A stretch of DNA of 64,000 nucleotides from Ophiobolus disseminans (taxonomy: Eukaryota > Ascomycota > Dothideomycetes > Pleosporales > Phaeosphaeriaceae), in assembly GCA_010093685.1 (NCBI GenBank), contig MU006218.1, positions 1,485,637 through 1,549,636 on the forward strand, written 5' to 3'. Under the pieces are notes generated by a model, which saw nothing but the letters and a program-made list of their open reading frames with translations, was not told the DNA's origin and did not search any database. This document shows, one piece after another, positions 51,038 through 61,464 of the stretch. Both the position numbers and the translations under genes were made by a program. The first letter of the stretch is position 1. Each line of letters begins with the position of its first letter.

Positions 51038-53260
51038 ATGTCCGCCCACCAGAGCAGCAACCCCCGGCGCCGCACTACAAAGGGTCCCGTTTCCCCTCTT
51101 CGCACTGGTGCCACCTTCTCGGCTCAGTCACAGCTTGCCAACCCTGTCTGTGGTCTGGATAACTCTTACCACATGCCCCATCGTTCCACTACCAGCCCTG
51201 AGAGCTTGGAGGCCCTCCTCGTGGCACAAGGTCCAGCCCTTAGTCGCATCAGCAACGTGCTGGACAACTTCGACAAGACGATCGCTGGCCTGAAGGCGAG
51301 CGGTAATATCCTTGCTGATCCTGAGGTGCTGCCGGTCCCAAGTTTCGTCCTCGCCAGCGCTACTTTCGACACTACCCCCATGGAGATTGACTCCAAGCCA
51401 TCTGCAGTTGAACGCGACCCGCATGAGCACGCCTCGGACAGCGGTCTCGGCACTAGTATCGGTGGATCGAAGTACGGTAAGTACTCGGTGCAGCTATCTC
51501 GTTTGGAAGGCCTGCAGTCTAACACTTATAAAGACCACGTCCGCGCCGAACGCAACAGCGTTCGTGAGTCCCTCAACTCTGCCATTTCCTCCACTCGCTC
51601 TGCTGTCACCCGGGGCTTCCCATCTCGCGGCGCTTCAGAGGAAAAGCACACTCTCGGCGAGTTCGCGTGCAAGCAGATCCACGACTCTATCATTAAGCCC
51701 ATTCTTGCCGAAGAGTCTCTCAAGGACTTCCATCCTTTGATCAAGGACGTTCCACGACGCATTGGAGAAAAGAGCATCTGCAATCTCCGTGATCTCGAGA
51801 AGACCCTCATATTCTTGGCTCCGGTAAGTGGTATTCGATATCTGTCTGAGAGTGCAAAAGTTAATTGCATTCGTCTCGGTTTTAAGGAGCTCTCGGCTAC
51901 AGCGACATCGTACCTACGCTTTTGCGAGCGGTCAATTCAACTACTACACGCGACTGTCAACCGCCTCTCCGAACCTGACCAACGACTGCCTTCCGACCGG
52001 CCGTACACAACTAATTACTTCCTCGACTTGGTGGAACAGATCCGACGCTACGCCGCAATCATGGCTGCCACTCGACAAAAGGAATCCAACGGCGAGGACC
52101 TGGACGATATGGATTACTCACGGTATGACAAAGCCGCGGCTTTTTTGTTTTCACGTACTAACCAAGCACTCAACAGCGATGAGAAAGTCACGCTACGTGG
52201 TGGGCTAAGCCACAATGGCCGTCCAATGGAGCTGGTCCGTGAGAAGAACGGCGAGGTCATTCCTATCAACGAGGATGCCGAAAACGCATACAAGGTATCG
52301 AAGCGTGTGCTTTCTGACGATGAGATGGACGAGGACGAGGCCATGCGTTCCATGGCACGCCGACGCAAGTCCGACAAGCCGGGTGATGTCATGCACACCT
52401 GCCGCGACTGCAAGAAGGAGTTCAAGCGACCATGCGATCTGACCAAGCACGAGAAGACGCACTCTCGCCCATGGAAGTGTACCGAGCAGAAATGCAAGTA
52501 CTACGACCAAGGCTGGCCAACCGAGAAAGAGCGTGATCGTCACATGAATGACAAGCACTCCGCAGCCCCCGCTCAATACAAGTGCCTATACCCACCATGC
52601 ACGTACGCCTCCAAGCGCGAGTCCAACTGTAAGCAACACATGGAGAAGGCCCACGGATGGGTGTACAACCGTTCGAAGAGCAACGGCCGCAAGAAGGCCC
52701 CCACCAACAGCAACCCCACCACACCTCTGACACCGTTCCTCGGCACTCCGATGTCAGCTAACCTCACGACACCCATCACTCCCTTCGCACCTTCACCACA
52801 AGTGCCGATGATCGATACCTTCGACTACTATGGCTTCGGTACTCCTGCCATGAGTGTACAAGGCTTCCAAGACGATTTCCGAAGGGATTCCGTCACTACC
52901 GATGGATCGACCTTCACTTACTCATCGGGGCACTCTCCTCTGGAGCCAACCTCGTTCATCGACGCAGTCACCCCTGAAGACATCAACATCAATCACAATG
53001 ATTTCTTCAACAACTGCTTCACCACCGGCTTCCAACAGCCAACCCCCGCTTTCGACCCTCTCCCCTTCCAGACGACACTGGCACAGCCAGATGTCACTCT
53101 CTTCTCCCCATCAATGCCCATGGACGAGGGCTTTGGTGACGACTTTACGTTGTTCGACAACGTTCAGCAGGGCGAAATGCCCCTGAACAACACCACGAAC
53201 TTCTTTCCAGACATGAACGAGCTGGGCGGACAGTTTGACTACTTCTTCGGTGGACAGTAG
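51038..53260 (+). CDS. C2H2 zinc-finger protein, putative transcription factor
   Basis: The whole region is open as one 740-codon frame, but two internal stretches are introns: 51824-51886 (63 bp, GTAAGT...TTTTAAG) and 52123-52176 (54 bp, GTATGA...CTAACC...ACAG). Both are multiples of three without stops. Splicing joins TLIFLAP to ELSATATSYL and DMDYSR to DEKVTLRGG, for about 701 residues. The N-terminal part is helical and conserved (LIKDVPRRIGEKSICNLRDL, then NYFLDLVEQIRRYAA). Zinc fingers follow: HTCRDCKKEFKRPCDLTKHE, a longer-spaced WKCTEQKCKYYDQGW unit ending RHMNDKH, and YKCLYPPCTYASKRESNCKQ ending HMEKAH. The C-terminus is Thr/Pro/Phe-rich with acidic stretches (DEGFGDDFTLFDN), like an activation domain. 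A nuclear regulator is inferred; targets are unknown. Confidence 0.9.
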   Translation: MSAHQSSNPRRRTTKGPVSPLRTGATFSAQSQLANPVCGLDNSYHMPHRSTTSPESLEALLVAQGPALSRISNVLDNFDKTIAGLKASGNILADPEVLPVPSFVLASATFDTTPMEIDSKPSAVERDPHEHASDSGLGTSIGGSKYGKYSVQLSRLEGLQSNTYKDHVRAERNSVRESLNSAISSTRSAVTRGFPSRGASEEKHTLGEFACKQIHDSIIKPILAEESLKDFHPLIKDVPRRIGEKSICNLRDLEKTLIFLAPVSGIRYLSESAKVNCIRLGFKELSATATSYLRFCERSIQLLHATVNRLSEPDQRLPSDRPYTTNYFLDLVEQIRRYAAIMAATRQKESNGEDLDDMDYSRYDKAAAFLFSRTNQALNSDEKVTLRGGLSHNGRPMELVREKNGEVIPINEDAENAYKVSKRVLSDDEMDEDEAMRSMARRRKSDKPGDVMHTCRDCKKEFKRPCDLTKHEKTHSRPWKCTEQKCKYYDQGWPTEKERDRHMNDKHSAAPAQYKCLYPPCTYASKRESNCKQHMEKAHGWVYNRSKSNGRKKAPTNSNPTTPLTPFLGTPMSANLTTPITPFAPSPQVPMIDTFDYYGFGTPAMSVQGFQDDFRRDSVTTDGSTFTYSSGHSPLEPTSFIDAVTPEDININHNDFFNNCFTTGFQQPTPAFDPLPFQTTLAQPDVTLFSPSMPMDEGFGDDFTLFDNVQQGEMPLNNTTNFFPDMNELGGQFDYFFGGQ

Positions 53261-54033
53261 ACGGTGGATTTGTTTGCTTTTAGCGTTGCGTATAGCTCCA
53301 GGCTGCTCTTTTGGAATACGTAGGCGTCTGGCCTCAGGCTGCTTTTTGGAGAATTCGCAGCCACATGCTCTTGATGAGCACATGAGATGATTGCATAGTG
53401 TACCATAGAATACGATGTCATGACAAATCCTCTCATCTCCCATTCCAACGTTTTTCAGACGGCTACTTCACACTAATCGACGATAGATGTGCCTGTCTAT
53501 CGTCGCAGGTATTTGGGATGCGATCATGATCCTCATGACGCATCGAACACCTCCAGGACGCACGACCAACATGCCCTATGACTCCCAGCTCCTGCATGCA
53601 GACCACCACCCTACATTAGCACCGCAGGGACCGGCTACTAATAGCGTATCGATTGACATCACCTGCATGCCGTTCAAGAGGGCTAGTCGTCGCTAGCGCG
53701 GCCGGCTGAGACCAATAGCGTCTACCGAATGGGCATGGGGCGTTTCAGGGTGCGGTGCTCCCCTGCGCGAACCACCATCCCCTCTGTTTCGCGATGCAAG
53801 ACTTGCCGCCTGCTTGACTTTCACGTCACTCACTCTCTTTTGCGGAGTCTGTCACTCCCTTGACAGCCCTCTTCTCGTCGCTCTCTACAGCAAACATTAA
53901 TTAGGTACTCCTCGGAGACCGTTACACTCTCTGGTTGCGCTGGTCGTAATCTGCTCGTTCGTGGTTGAGTTTTCAGGCGGTAATCGCGTCATTGGAACAC
54001 TTGTTTATTGTTGTTTTTGTGCAGAACAGAAAT
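53261..54033. promoter_or_regulatory. Intergenic, 0.77 kb
   Basis: This lies between two plus-strand genes. A pyrimidine-rich tract (about 53810-53890) and TTTTTGTGCAG just before the MFS start could be a 5' UTR intron end. No gene is supported. Confidence 0.4.
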
Positions 54034-55672
54034 ATGTTGGGTTTTCATAGGAGGACGAGGAGTTTGATTCCGGTGAAGGAGTTGGGCAAGTACGACAAGG
54101 TGCCGCTGCAGGAGGCGGTGTATGCTGAGGAAGAGGCGGATAGGTACGATGGCGTGGTTGGGGGAGATAAGTCGAGGAGTAGGCAATTGATGCTGGTGTA
54201 TCTTGTGTTTCTGGCTGAGGCGTAAGTACTGACACTCAGTTGAGACAGGTCGAGCTAATCGTCGATGCAGCATCATGGCCTCCAGCCTCCAACCCCAGCT
54301 CCAGATGCTCCTCTCCTCCTCCGACTACTGCGGCAATCTCTCCACGTCGTACCTTCGAAGCATACTCGACTGCGCATATGCCTTCGGCGGCACAACAGGC
54401 CTCTTCTGGGGCTTCCTGGCAGACCGGATGGGCCGGCGGCGCGTCACCTTGCTTGGGCTGTGGAGCATGCTCATCTGCTGCTTGAGTGGCGGATTCGTCA
54501 CAAGTCTCGCAGGCTGTGCCATCTTCCGCTTCTTCGCAGGCATGGTCAGCTCCACAATTGTGTGCACCAGCTTGACCATGATCGGCGACCTCAGCACAAC
54601 CGCAGAAGGAAGGGCGAAGAACGTCGCCAGACTGCCATTGATCTCACTGTGCGGCTCTCTCGGACCGCTCATGCAAGGCATGGTATCTGAAAGCCTCCAG
54701 GCATACGGCATGGTGTGGGAGAAGTTCCCGACCCTTGGTTCAGAACTCGCATGCGGTAGCCTGCTCTTTGGCATCGCACTCACAGCATCCGTCTTCTTGA
54801 AGGAAACGCTACCATCACACCAATCCGACCGTTCTACGGACATCGACTGCGAGAAGGCGGCATTCCTGACTCGCTCTTCAGAGGATACAAACATCACTCT
54901 CGTGGACGTCGCACGCCCCGAGCCCATCAAGATCGCTCACTTTCTTCAGGCGCCCTCGTTCGTCGTCCTATTATCGTCGTTCTGCCTGCTCTCGCTCCAC
55001 GCAGCCACTTTCGACGTTCTTCTTCCCCACCTTGGCCAAAGCAGCACACAACAAGCTGGCATGGGCATTGCATGCGAGTGGCTCAGCATCGTCGTCCTAA
55101 TCGTCCGAGGTATCGCCGGTCTAGCCGTTTCCTTCGGTGTGCCATGGGCCATGCAGAAGTACGGTCTCGTCAAGCTATATCGCTCCGTTTCGATGCTATT
55201 CCCAGCGATGTACATCATCACGCCCTTGGTCGCAATCCTCGCTTCATGCAGTGCCTTTGTGCCGATCGTCTCGGTGCTATCGATTCTGTTTAAGCACACC
55301 TTGACATACGGTGCGACCGTCCTCGTTGCGCTGCTCGTGCTGAACACCACGCCCGACGCTTTCTCGGCTGGCACGGCTGTCGGCATGATGCAGGTCGCCA
55401 GCCTCTTCAAGGCATTCGCTGTCGCCGTCAGTGGCACGAGCTACTACTTCAGCGACGATCTCAGCGTCCAGACAACCAACTTCGCCCTGTGGACTATCCT
55501 GGCACTTTTCGGCGCAGTTGGCGCTGGTCTGGCATGGTTCGTCAGGGAGCGACCAAGCGTAGAAAAGGACTTCCCGTCTGAAGTTCTCTGCTGGGAGATG
55601 TGCTTCGATGCGGATGTGGAGAAGCAGATGTGTGAAGAGAGCGATCTTGAGAGTCTTCTCGGTGATGACTGA
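54034..55672 (+). CDS. Major facilitator superfamily transporter
   Basis: Exon 1 (54034-54221) and exon 2 (54271-55672), joined across a 49-bp intron with a CTAATC branch-like site, give 529 residues. The cytosolic N-terminus of about 50 residues contains KELGKYDKVPLQEAVYAEEE. The first membrane span is split by the intron (LMLVYLVFLAEAIMASSLQP). The MFS signature between TM2 and TM3 reads GFLADRMGRRRVTLLGL, and a second half-like stretch starts at FVVLLSSFCLLSLHAATFDV after a hydrophilic central loop. About 11-12 spans can be counted, ending FALWTILALFGAVGAGLAWF, with an acidic C-terminal tail (EESDLESLLGDD). It resembles the group of fungal MFS proteins around yeast YCR023C and plant ZIF1 but the substrate cannot be told. 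No efflux-linked biosynthetic genes are adjacent. Confidence 0.92.
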
Positions 55673-56457
55673 GCGGTATGGCGGCAGTTTCATGTGTTTA
55701 CGCTTGTTCATATGTTTGCATCCCCTTGTGTATATTTTCCTAGGTTATCTCCAACTCTCCTTGTTTATCCTGTTCTAGCCTGTTCTACATGTCACAACAG
55801 TGGATGTTTTCCGTATTATTATCTCGTGCTCTATGCATAGTAGTACACCATCTTATCCATATGGTATGTATTCACACACTTGACTGAAACCACTCTTCCT
55901 TCTTGAAAGCGTGCTACATTGAATATCGCCTCGTTGGCATGTGAGAAACATATGAAGGAGCTCTTGGGTGGTCGTGCGTCAGGTCCTGAAACGCGCCAGA
56001 CCGGTAGATGATTCTCGATACGAGCATGATACAAGGCGTCACTTCTATCACATATGCATGATGATCATCTTGAGCCATATAGCAGCATGTAGAGAACATC
56101 GATGTTGTCGATCGGGTTCGCGATTTCTCCGCGTTGATCTCCGCATTGTCGGCAATTTGAAGCAATATCGGGCTAGGCAGACGTTGACGCGCCGCGGGCT
56201 AATGATGCAACTGCGGGACCCCTGCATACAAACATCAAGTATGATGAGCAGGGTCGCGGCTGTTGTTTTGGAAGCCCATAAGCGTGCCTCCCACGTGTTG
56301 TTGCAGTCACTCCTTCTCACCTTCCTCCACCAAAGCTAGACGCTCCACTGTCTGTTTACGACGCCCGCCCTCTGTGCAACCACCACACCCCGCATCAACA
56401 TTCGCACATCAACACCCGCGCACACTTAGTAACAACAGCAATAGCCCCATCTGCGCA
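55673..56457. promoter_or_regulatory. Intergenic, 0.78 kb
   Basis: This lies between two plus-strand genes. The 130 bases before the next ATG are C-rich with short ACACCC/CCACC clusters, typical of a 5' leader. No coding feature is supported. Confidence 0.4.
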
Positions 56458-58248
56458 ATGTCTCTCCGCGACACATATGCGGCCTTCCTCGCCAACCCGT
56501 CCTCGGGCGCGTTGGCCTCCAATGCCTCTCTACACTACATCACGACGCTCACCAGCATCCAGGACGCGACGGCCATCATCAAGCACCTGTCCGTCCAGGA
56601 GAAGCTCCTTAAGAAGAAGACGCAGAAAGTTCTGGACGTTGTCGAGGGCAGGCACGCGCTCAGCGTCGACGTAGACACGACCATCGAGTTCCAGAACGGC
56701 GGTGGCGCCTACCTGCCGGGCCTGGATGACAACTTTATCTCGGACCGGACGGCCACATTCCCCATGGTAACCATAGCCTGCATAGCTTCATGGCGTTGGC
56801 ACGGCTAACAATAGCAGGTCCACGTAGTACACTTCGACAATACCAGCAAGATCACACAGATCCGTCTCTACTGGGACCAGGGCGCGCTCCTCAAGCAGAT
56901 CGACGTGATCGGTGCGCGCTCGCGCAATTGGCCCATCCGTGACAGCACGGAGCAGTCACGCCTGATCGCCTCCAGCTCCAACGCAGTCGCCCGGTCAGAG
57001 TCCACGCTGTCTTCCCGCCCGTCGACGGCTTCACGAGGCGCCGACGAGGTCTCCATCACCTCGCGCTCACGTGGCTCGACCAACAACGCCATGAACGATC
57101 CGCATGCGTCATTGGCGCTGTTCCAGCCCCGCAGCGTCAGCGAAGAGGAGTCGCATGCCTCACATCCGATAGCAGCGCGCGTGCAGTCAGCAAAGCCCCC
57201 TCCTCGCGAGTACTCGGAGCTGTTCGTCGGCGAGAATGCCGGCTCACCCTCGCCCTCCCCACAAAAATTCACCGGCAAAGCAGGCAGCGGCAAGAACTAC
57301 AAGGCAAATCGCCTGTTTGAAGAGGCAGATGATGAAAACGACTCGCCAGTCAAGGGACCTGGCGTCAAGACTAACCCCAAGAAGTACGAGCACTTCACTT
57401 TCGGCGACAACGCAGCGGATGACACGCCCAAGGTCAGCAACCCAGCAAATCCAAAGACCAAGTCCAAGAGCGAGGCGAATTGGGACTTTGAGGACTTTGC
57501 GACGCCGGCCAAGACGAAGCAGAAGACGCTGCCCCAGGCCGTTCGACATTTCGGCTGGAGCGACGACGAGGTTGGTCCATACTATCAGCCAGAGATACAT
57601 GAGGTTATTCCAGTATCTCTGCCGTTCAATGATTGTACTCGTGCTAATATGACTTCTCTGTAGGAGGTCTCTCCAGTCCGCCGTCCAATCGTCCACCAGG
57701 CCCGCCCTGACGCTGACCCGCAGTTCGAGTTCGTCGATGATGGCACTCCAGACGCCCAGCGCAAGAACCCTTCCACCAAGGGCCGTGCCGGCAACAAGGG
57801 CATGGGGCTGTATCAAGACCACGTCATGGGCACTACCGCTGGCGACACCGACGATGCACCGTACGATGACGACGTCAAGCGCCCTCTGAGCGATGTCACC
57901 CACAACAGCAAGAACGAGTACCGTGACAGGAACACCAACGCTCACTTTGAGATGAACGACAACAGCCCTGCGAACAGCAAGACCACGGTTGCCAAAAAGC
58001 AAGAAACCCACAGAGCGACAAAGACCAACTGGGGCCTGTATCAGAACTCTCCCGACACCCGCGACGGCATCAACATTGCCGGTAACGGTATGGGAGGACG
58101 CAAGGGCACCGAGGCTGCGTGGTCGCTCTTCGACGAGTCCCCAGCCAAGAAGGAGAACAGCGGCAAGCAGTCCACCTCGCGCGGCATCAGGACTGAGGGC
58201 GACGGCATGGGCGGCAAGAAGGGCGCAGATTCCTTCTGGGATTTCTAA
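56458..58248 (+). CDS. NTF2-like domain protein with repeated C-terminal G-x-G-M-G motifs
   Basis: Exons 56458-56766, 56818-57570 and 57664-58248 (introns 51 and 93 bp, all phase 0) give 548 residues. The first ~145 residues form an NTF2-like/SnoaL fold: SLRDTYAAFLANPSSGALAS, a helical KHLSVQEKLLKKKTQKVLDV, then VHVVHFDNTSKITQIRLYWD and QGALLKQIDVIG. The rest is hydrophilic with short recurring motifs: NWDFEDFATP, HFGWSDDE, GNKGMGLYQDHV, NWGLYQNSPDTRDGINIAGN, GMGGRKGTEAAWSLFDESP and GMGGKKGADSFWDF at the very end. Each repeat pairs an aromatic-acidic core with a GMGGRKG-type element. I know of uncharacterised Pezizomycotina proteins with this layout but no function. The repeats look like short linear binding motifs. 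Confidence 0.85.
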
Positions 58249-58539
58249 ACTTTGAACACCGAGCACGGCCTATTTACGACATGGATTGGATGCCACGATA
58301 TGAGCGCTCACAGTTGTGAGGAAAGTCTGTTGGATCACTCGTCACATTTGTATAATTTCTCTAGTGTTATCCACGAGTCTCTTTGAGTCAGAGTTGGCGA
58401 CGACTTTGGAGGGAAATTGGAGATTTGGAGCGCTGCTTGCATAGCTTGATGGCGTGTATCACTGAAGGTTATTTTGCATAGGATGAATGATATGTGACTC
58501 AACTACTACTTCTTCCGTGCTAATGAGTTGCGCTTTGCT

Positions 58540-58566
58540 CCTGCTTCTGCTTCTGCTTCTGCTTCT
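58540..58566 (+). repeat. Hexamer tandem repeat GCTTCT
   Basis: About 4.5 copies of TGCTTC. Non-coding, in the 3' region of the NTF2-like gene. Confidence 0.85.
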
Positions 58567-59021
58567 TTACTGGCTGCTGGCTATCAGCATGTATAAGTCA
58601 CGAGAGCTAATGATCGATACAGTAAATCTAAGCCGCCCCAACGACACAGCCAAAATGCGCGGGATAATCCTTGCTTCGAAGCAGCTCGTTCTCGCCTCAT
58701 CATACCTCGTCCACTGCCGTGAATTCGACTCGCGACTTAGCATTCAAAACTAGCTCCTAGTGTGTCCTGTCCTTGTCGTGGCATTGCAGTAGGCCCAGAA
58801 GATGGTGTAATGTAGTACCTTTACGGGATATTTCTTCCTGGTACTTTATTTGTCATGAAAGAAAGGCAACTACTAGGCGTAGAGTCTGGCAAAAAACACT
58901 TCTCTCAAGAAAAACGGACAGCGAGATGTGTTGGAGGAGCTGTTGATGACGTGAAAACACTTCTTAGTGCTATTCAAGACTGTGCTTGTGAGATGTCGAA
59001 ACCAAACGCTTAGTACAAGGT

Positions 59022-59178
59022 CTCTCAATAAGTCGTTCAACCCGGAAAAAGGGCCAAGGCTAAGCTGGACGACGACAGGTACGTATGTAAGAACTATTCT
59101 GAGGCCTACATATACATAATCTCTGTACACAGACGAGATGGTGTATTTTTCCTTTCCGGCTTTCGCTACTTACCGAAG
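59022..59178 (-). mobile_element. MITE-like inverted-repeat element, copy D (degenerate)
   Basis: Read on the minus strand it begins CTTCGGTAAGTAGCGAAAGC and ends with ACGACTTATTGAGAGA-like sequence. The shared internal blocks are CTGTGTACAGAGAT and GTCGTCCAGCTTAGCC. It is about 157 bp and diverged from copies A-C. The flanks show no clear target duplication. Confidence 0.6.
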
Positions 59179-59608
59179 GGAAAGGGTCGCTTTAGTAGAT
59201 GCTATGGCGTTGATGGAGGAATAAGCTGTATCTGGCTAAGTTGCGGGGATCATGTTATGGTTGTTTTGGCGGATGAGATGTCTCCTTGGCCAATTCGATG
59301 GTCGAACAGGGGTAGATCTGGGAGTTTATGCTTTGGGGAGTGATCTATTAGGTAAAGGTGAAGGTAATTGAAGCACACGTATGGGATTTTTACATGGAAC
59401 AAACTCTCTCGCATACCCTGGTGCGTATCTTGAAAGAGTAGACATAGCCAGGCTGACTGATGCACAGCTCCGTTGCATGTATCCAATCATGAGCTCACAA
59501 GCCTTTCTCCGTCTCTCCCATGGCCTGATACTCTGTTGCACGTCTGATCTGTGTGAGCGTACTCGCAAAGTAGCTACCTCAACCTCGTAGTGCCGCATGA
59601 AATGTCGC

Positions 59609-61014
59609 CTAGGCACCTTCCTGATCTCTGCGGCTGAAAACAACCTCCAACTCATCGCCCACGTGCCCACCATCTATGATGCCGTCCCACTTGACGAACG
59701 TGACATCCGCTTGGACGTGCTCCCTGAAGCTCTGCCACCCCAGACTATCCATAATGCCCCACGCTGCGCGGAAAGCCTCGCCTTCGGACGCGCGTTCTCC
59801 GTCTTCGGCATCGTCAAACCAGATGCCCTTCTCGACGATGCGTTGGAGATCGTCTGCCGGAGTTACGGAGGCCCATACGTCCCAGGGCAGGTACTTGACG
59901 CGGACCTCTTGTAGTGGAGGTGGTGCGTCGACTGACAGCGGGAGTAGCATGAAGAGAGCGTGCACGCAGACTTGTACCCAATACCTACTCTTCATTGGGA
60001 GAGCGTAGCCGGGACGGCTTGTACTACGGGTGTGGTGGGAACCCTTTGAGATGAAGTACATTGGGACCGTGATGCTCGTAAGGTTGAACGTTGGAGTCGC
60101 AAGATACGCGAAGAGGGGCGTGACCTCCGTTTGCACTAGCAAGTCAAGATTGGTAGCTATGTCTTCATAGGCTGAATGGTTCTGCGGCTCGCGGGAGGGG
60201 TCTGCGAAAGGGTAATGGTTAGCAAAACCGAACGGATCATTAGCATGGCTGGCTGCTGCTGCTGCTGTCCGGTCGAAGGATGGGTATAAAGTCGTATCAG
60301 ATGATTGATAGAAGTTATCTGTTGGTGTGCAATGTTAGCGGGTCTTTTGAACTGCAAGAGTAACGGGCATGACATACCATCATAGTGGCCGCCTTCATGG
60401 TCGTGTTCATCGTAATGTCCGCTGTAGGTTGCACCGCGAATATAGTCGACGTCGACTTCTTGTCCGTCTTGCTCGCAGGACCAATCGTTCCTCGCACTCC
60501 CCTGGTCAAACTTACTCGGGGGATAGCGCCGCAAGTCTGGAAACGTGACCCAGTCGAGTTCGATGCTCTTGATCCACTTCAACCACTGTCTGCCCGGTCC
60601 GTTAGGCTCTTCGATCCTCTCTAGCAGAGCCTTGAGGATAAAGGGCCCGCAGCTGAGGAAGATGGTATGCTTCTTGCACAGGACTTCAAGAGCTTCGCGA
60701 GCGACCTGACGGCTGAGAAGCAAGTACTCATGGTGGAGGACGAGGAGGATGGCGGCGGCACTGGGCTTGAAGTGCTTCAGGTTGCGGCGCTCGATGCGAA
60801 GCGCGCGCTCGCTCCGATTATCCTCGACCTGAAACGTATAATCGTAAATCTGCGCTAACAATCAGCAGTTGTTTCCAAACATCCGGCGGGAACCTACCAA
60901 GTCGCGCAATTCGCGGGGCAGCCTAAGGAACGGAAACACGTCTTTTGGTGCCGCAGCATCCTGGCCATACTCGAATCCGTTTCCATCGCGCGGGTATCTA
61001 GTCGCGGTAGCCAT
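59609..61014 (-). CDS. F-box-like/uncharacterised fungal protein
   Basis: Exons 61014-60898, 60849-60378 and 60318-59609 (introns 48 and 59 bp) give 432 residues with consistent phases. The splice after exon 1 joins FPFLRLPRELRDL to IYDYTFQVED, making the F-box-like opening FLRLPRELRDLIYDYTF seen in many fungal proteins. The central part has HHEYLLLSRQVAREALEVL and IFLSCGPFILKALLERIE, the usual region after such an opening. An acidic, His-rich loop (GHYDEHDHEGGHYDG) follows. The last exon has a poly-Ala patch, LLVQTEVTPLFAYLATPTF and a final segment KYLPWDVWASVTPADDLQRI ending in FSRRDQEGA. An F-box would recruit substrates to an SCF ubiquitin ligase, but the fit is partial. No close relative was recognised. 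Confidence 0.8.
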
Positions 61015-61323
61015 GTGGGCTTGTTTCTTCTCAGGTGACGCGCTGTTTTCGTGCTGCATGTGGAATCTCGCAGTCGCCCGCCTTGCGCCCAAGGTTTAAC
61101 CCCGCATGACGCACGCACGCGCAAAGTCTCCGATGCGCTAGCACGTGAGGGCTCCACTCAATGGATCTCCAGTGTGCTTGCGCCACTTGTCGATCGGGGT
61201 CTGATGTGCATTGTGGCTTGCATGTGAAGGTTATGTGTGTATGCAATCAACGCAATACAAATATTGGAGGTAAGCGGTGCATGCCTCCGCGGTACTTTTG
61301 ACCACGTTTCCGACAACTACCTA

Positions 61324-61464
61324 GCTCTCGGTAAGTCGCGGAAGCCGGAAATAGACACATGATCCTGTCTGTGTACAGAGATTTTCAAGAATTTAAAAAA
61401 GCTACTCCATACCTAGATGTAGTCGCCACGCTTGGCTTTTGTTTTGCTTTCACGACTCACAAGA
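61324..61464 (+). mobile_element. MITE-like inverted-repeat element, copy B
   Basis: About 141 bp. It begins GCTCTCGGTAAGTCGCGGAA and ends with GCTTTCACGACTCACAAGA, the inverted form with a few changes. It shares the block CTGTGTACAGAGATTTTC and the TGTAGTCG/CGCTTGGCTTTT segment with the other copies. CTA precedes the element and TAC follows it, so a target duplication is not clear. Confidence 0.7.

Larger units (their letters stand above)
58249..59608. other. Intergenic, 1.36 kb, with a hexamer repeat and MITE-like copy D
   Basis: This is the region between convergent genes. It contains a GCTTCT hexamer array (about 58540-58566) and the inverted-repeat element copy D (59022-59178). No gene is supported. 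Confidence 0.5.

Noticed and set aside
51478..51510. GTAAGT donor-like site inside the zinc-finger gene
   Set aside because: The nearest acceptor would give a 33-bp intron, shorter than any other supported intron here, and the frame reads sensibly through it.
57244..58266. Minus-strand 340-codon frame opposite the NTF2-like gene
   Set aside because: The antisense strand of a high-GC3 gene often stays open; the plus strand has consistent exons, domain and repeats.
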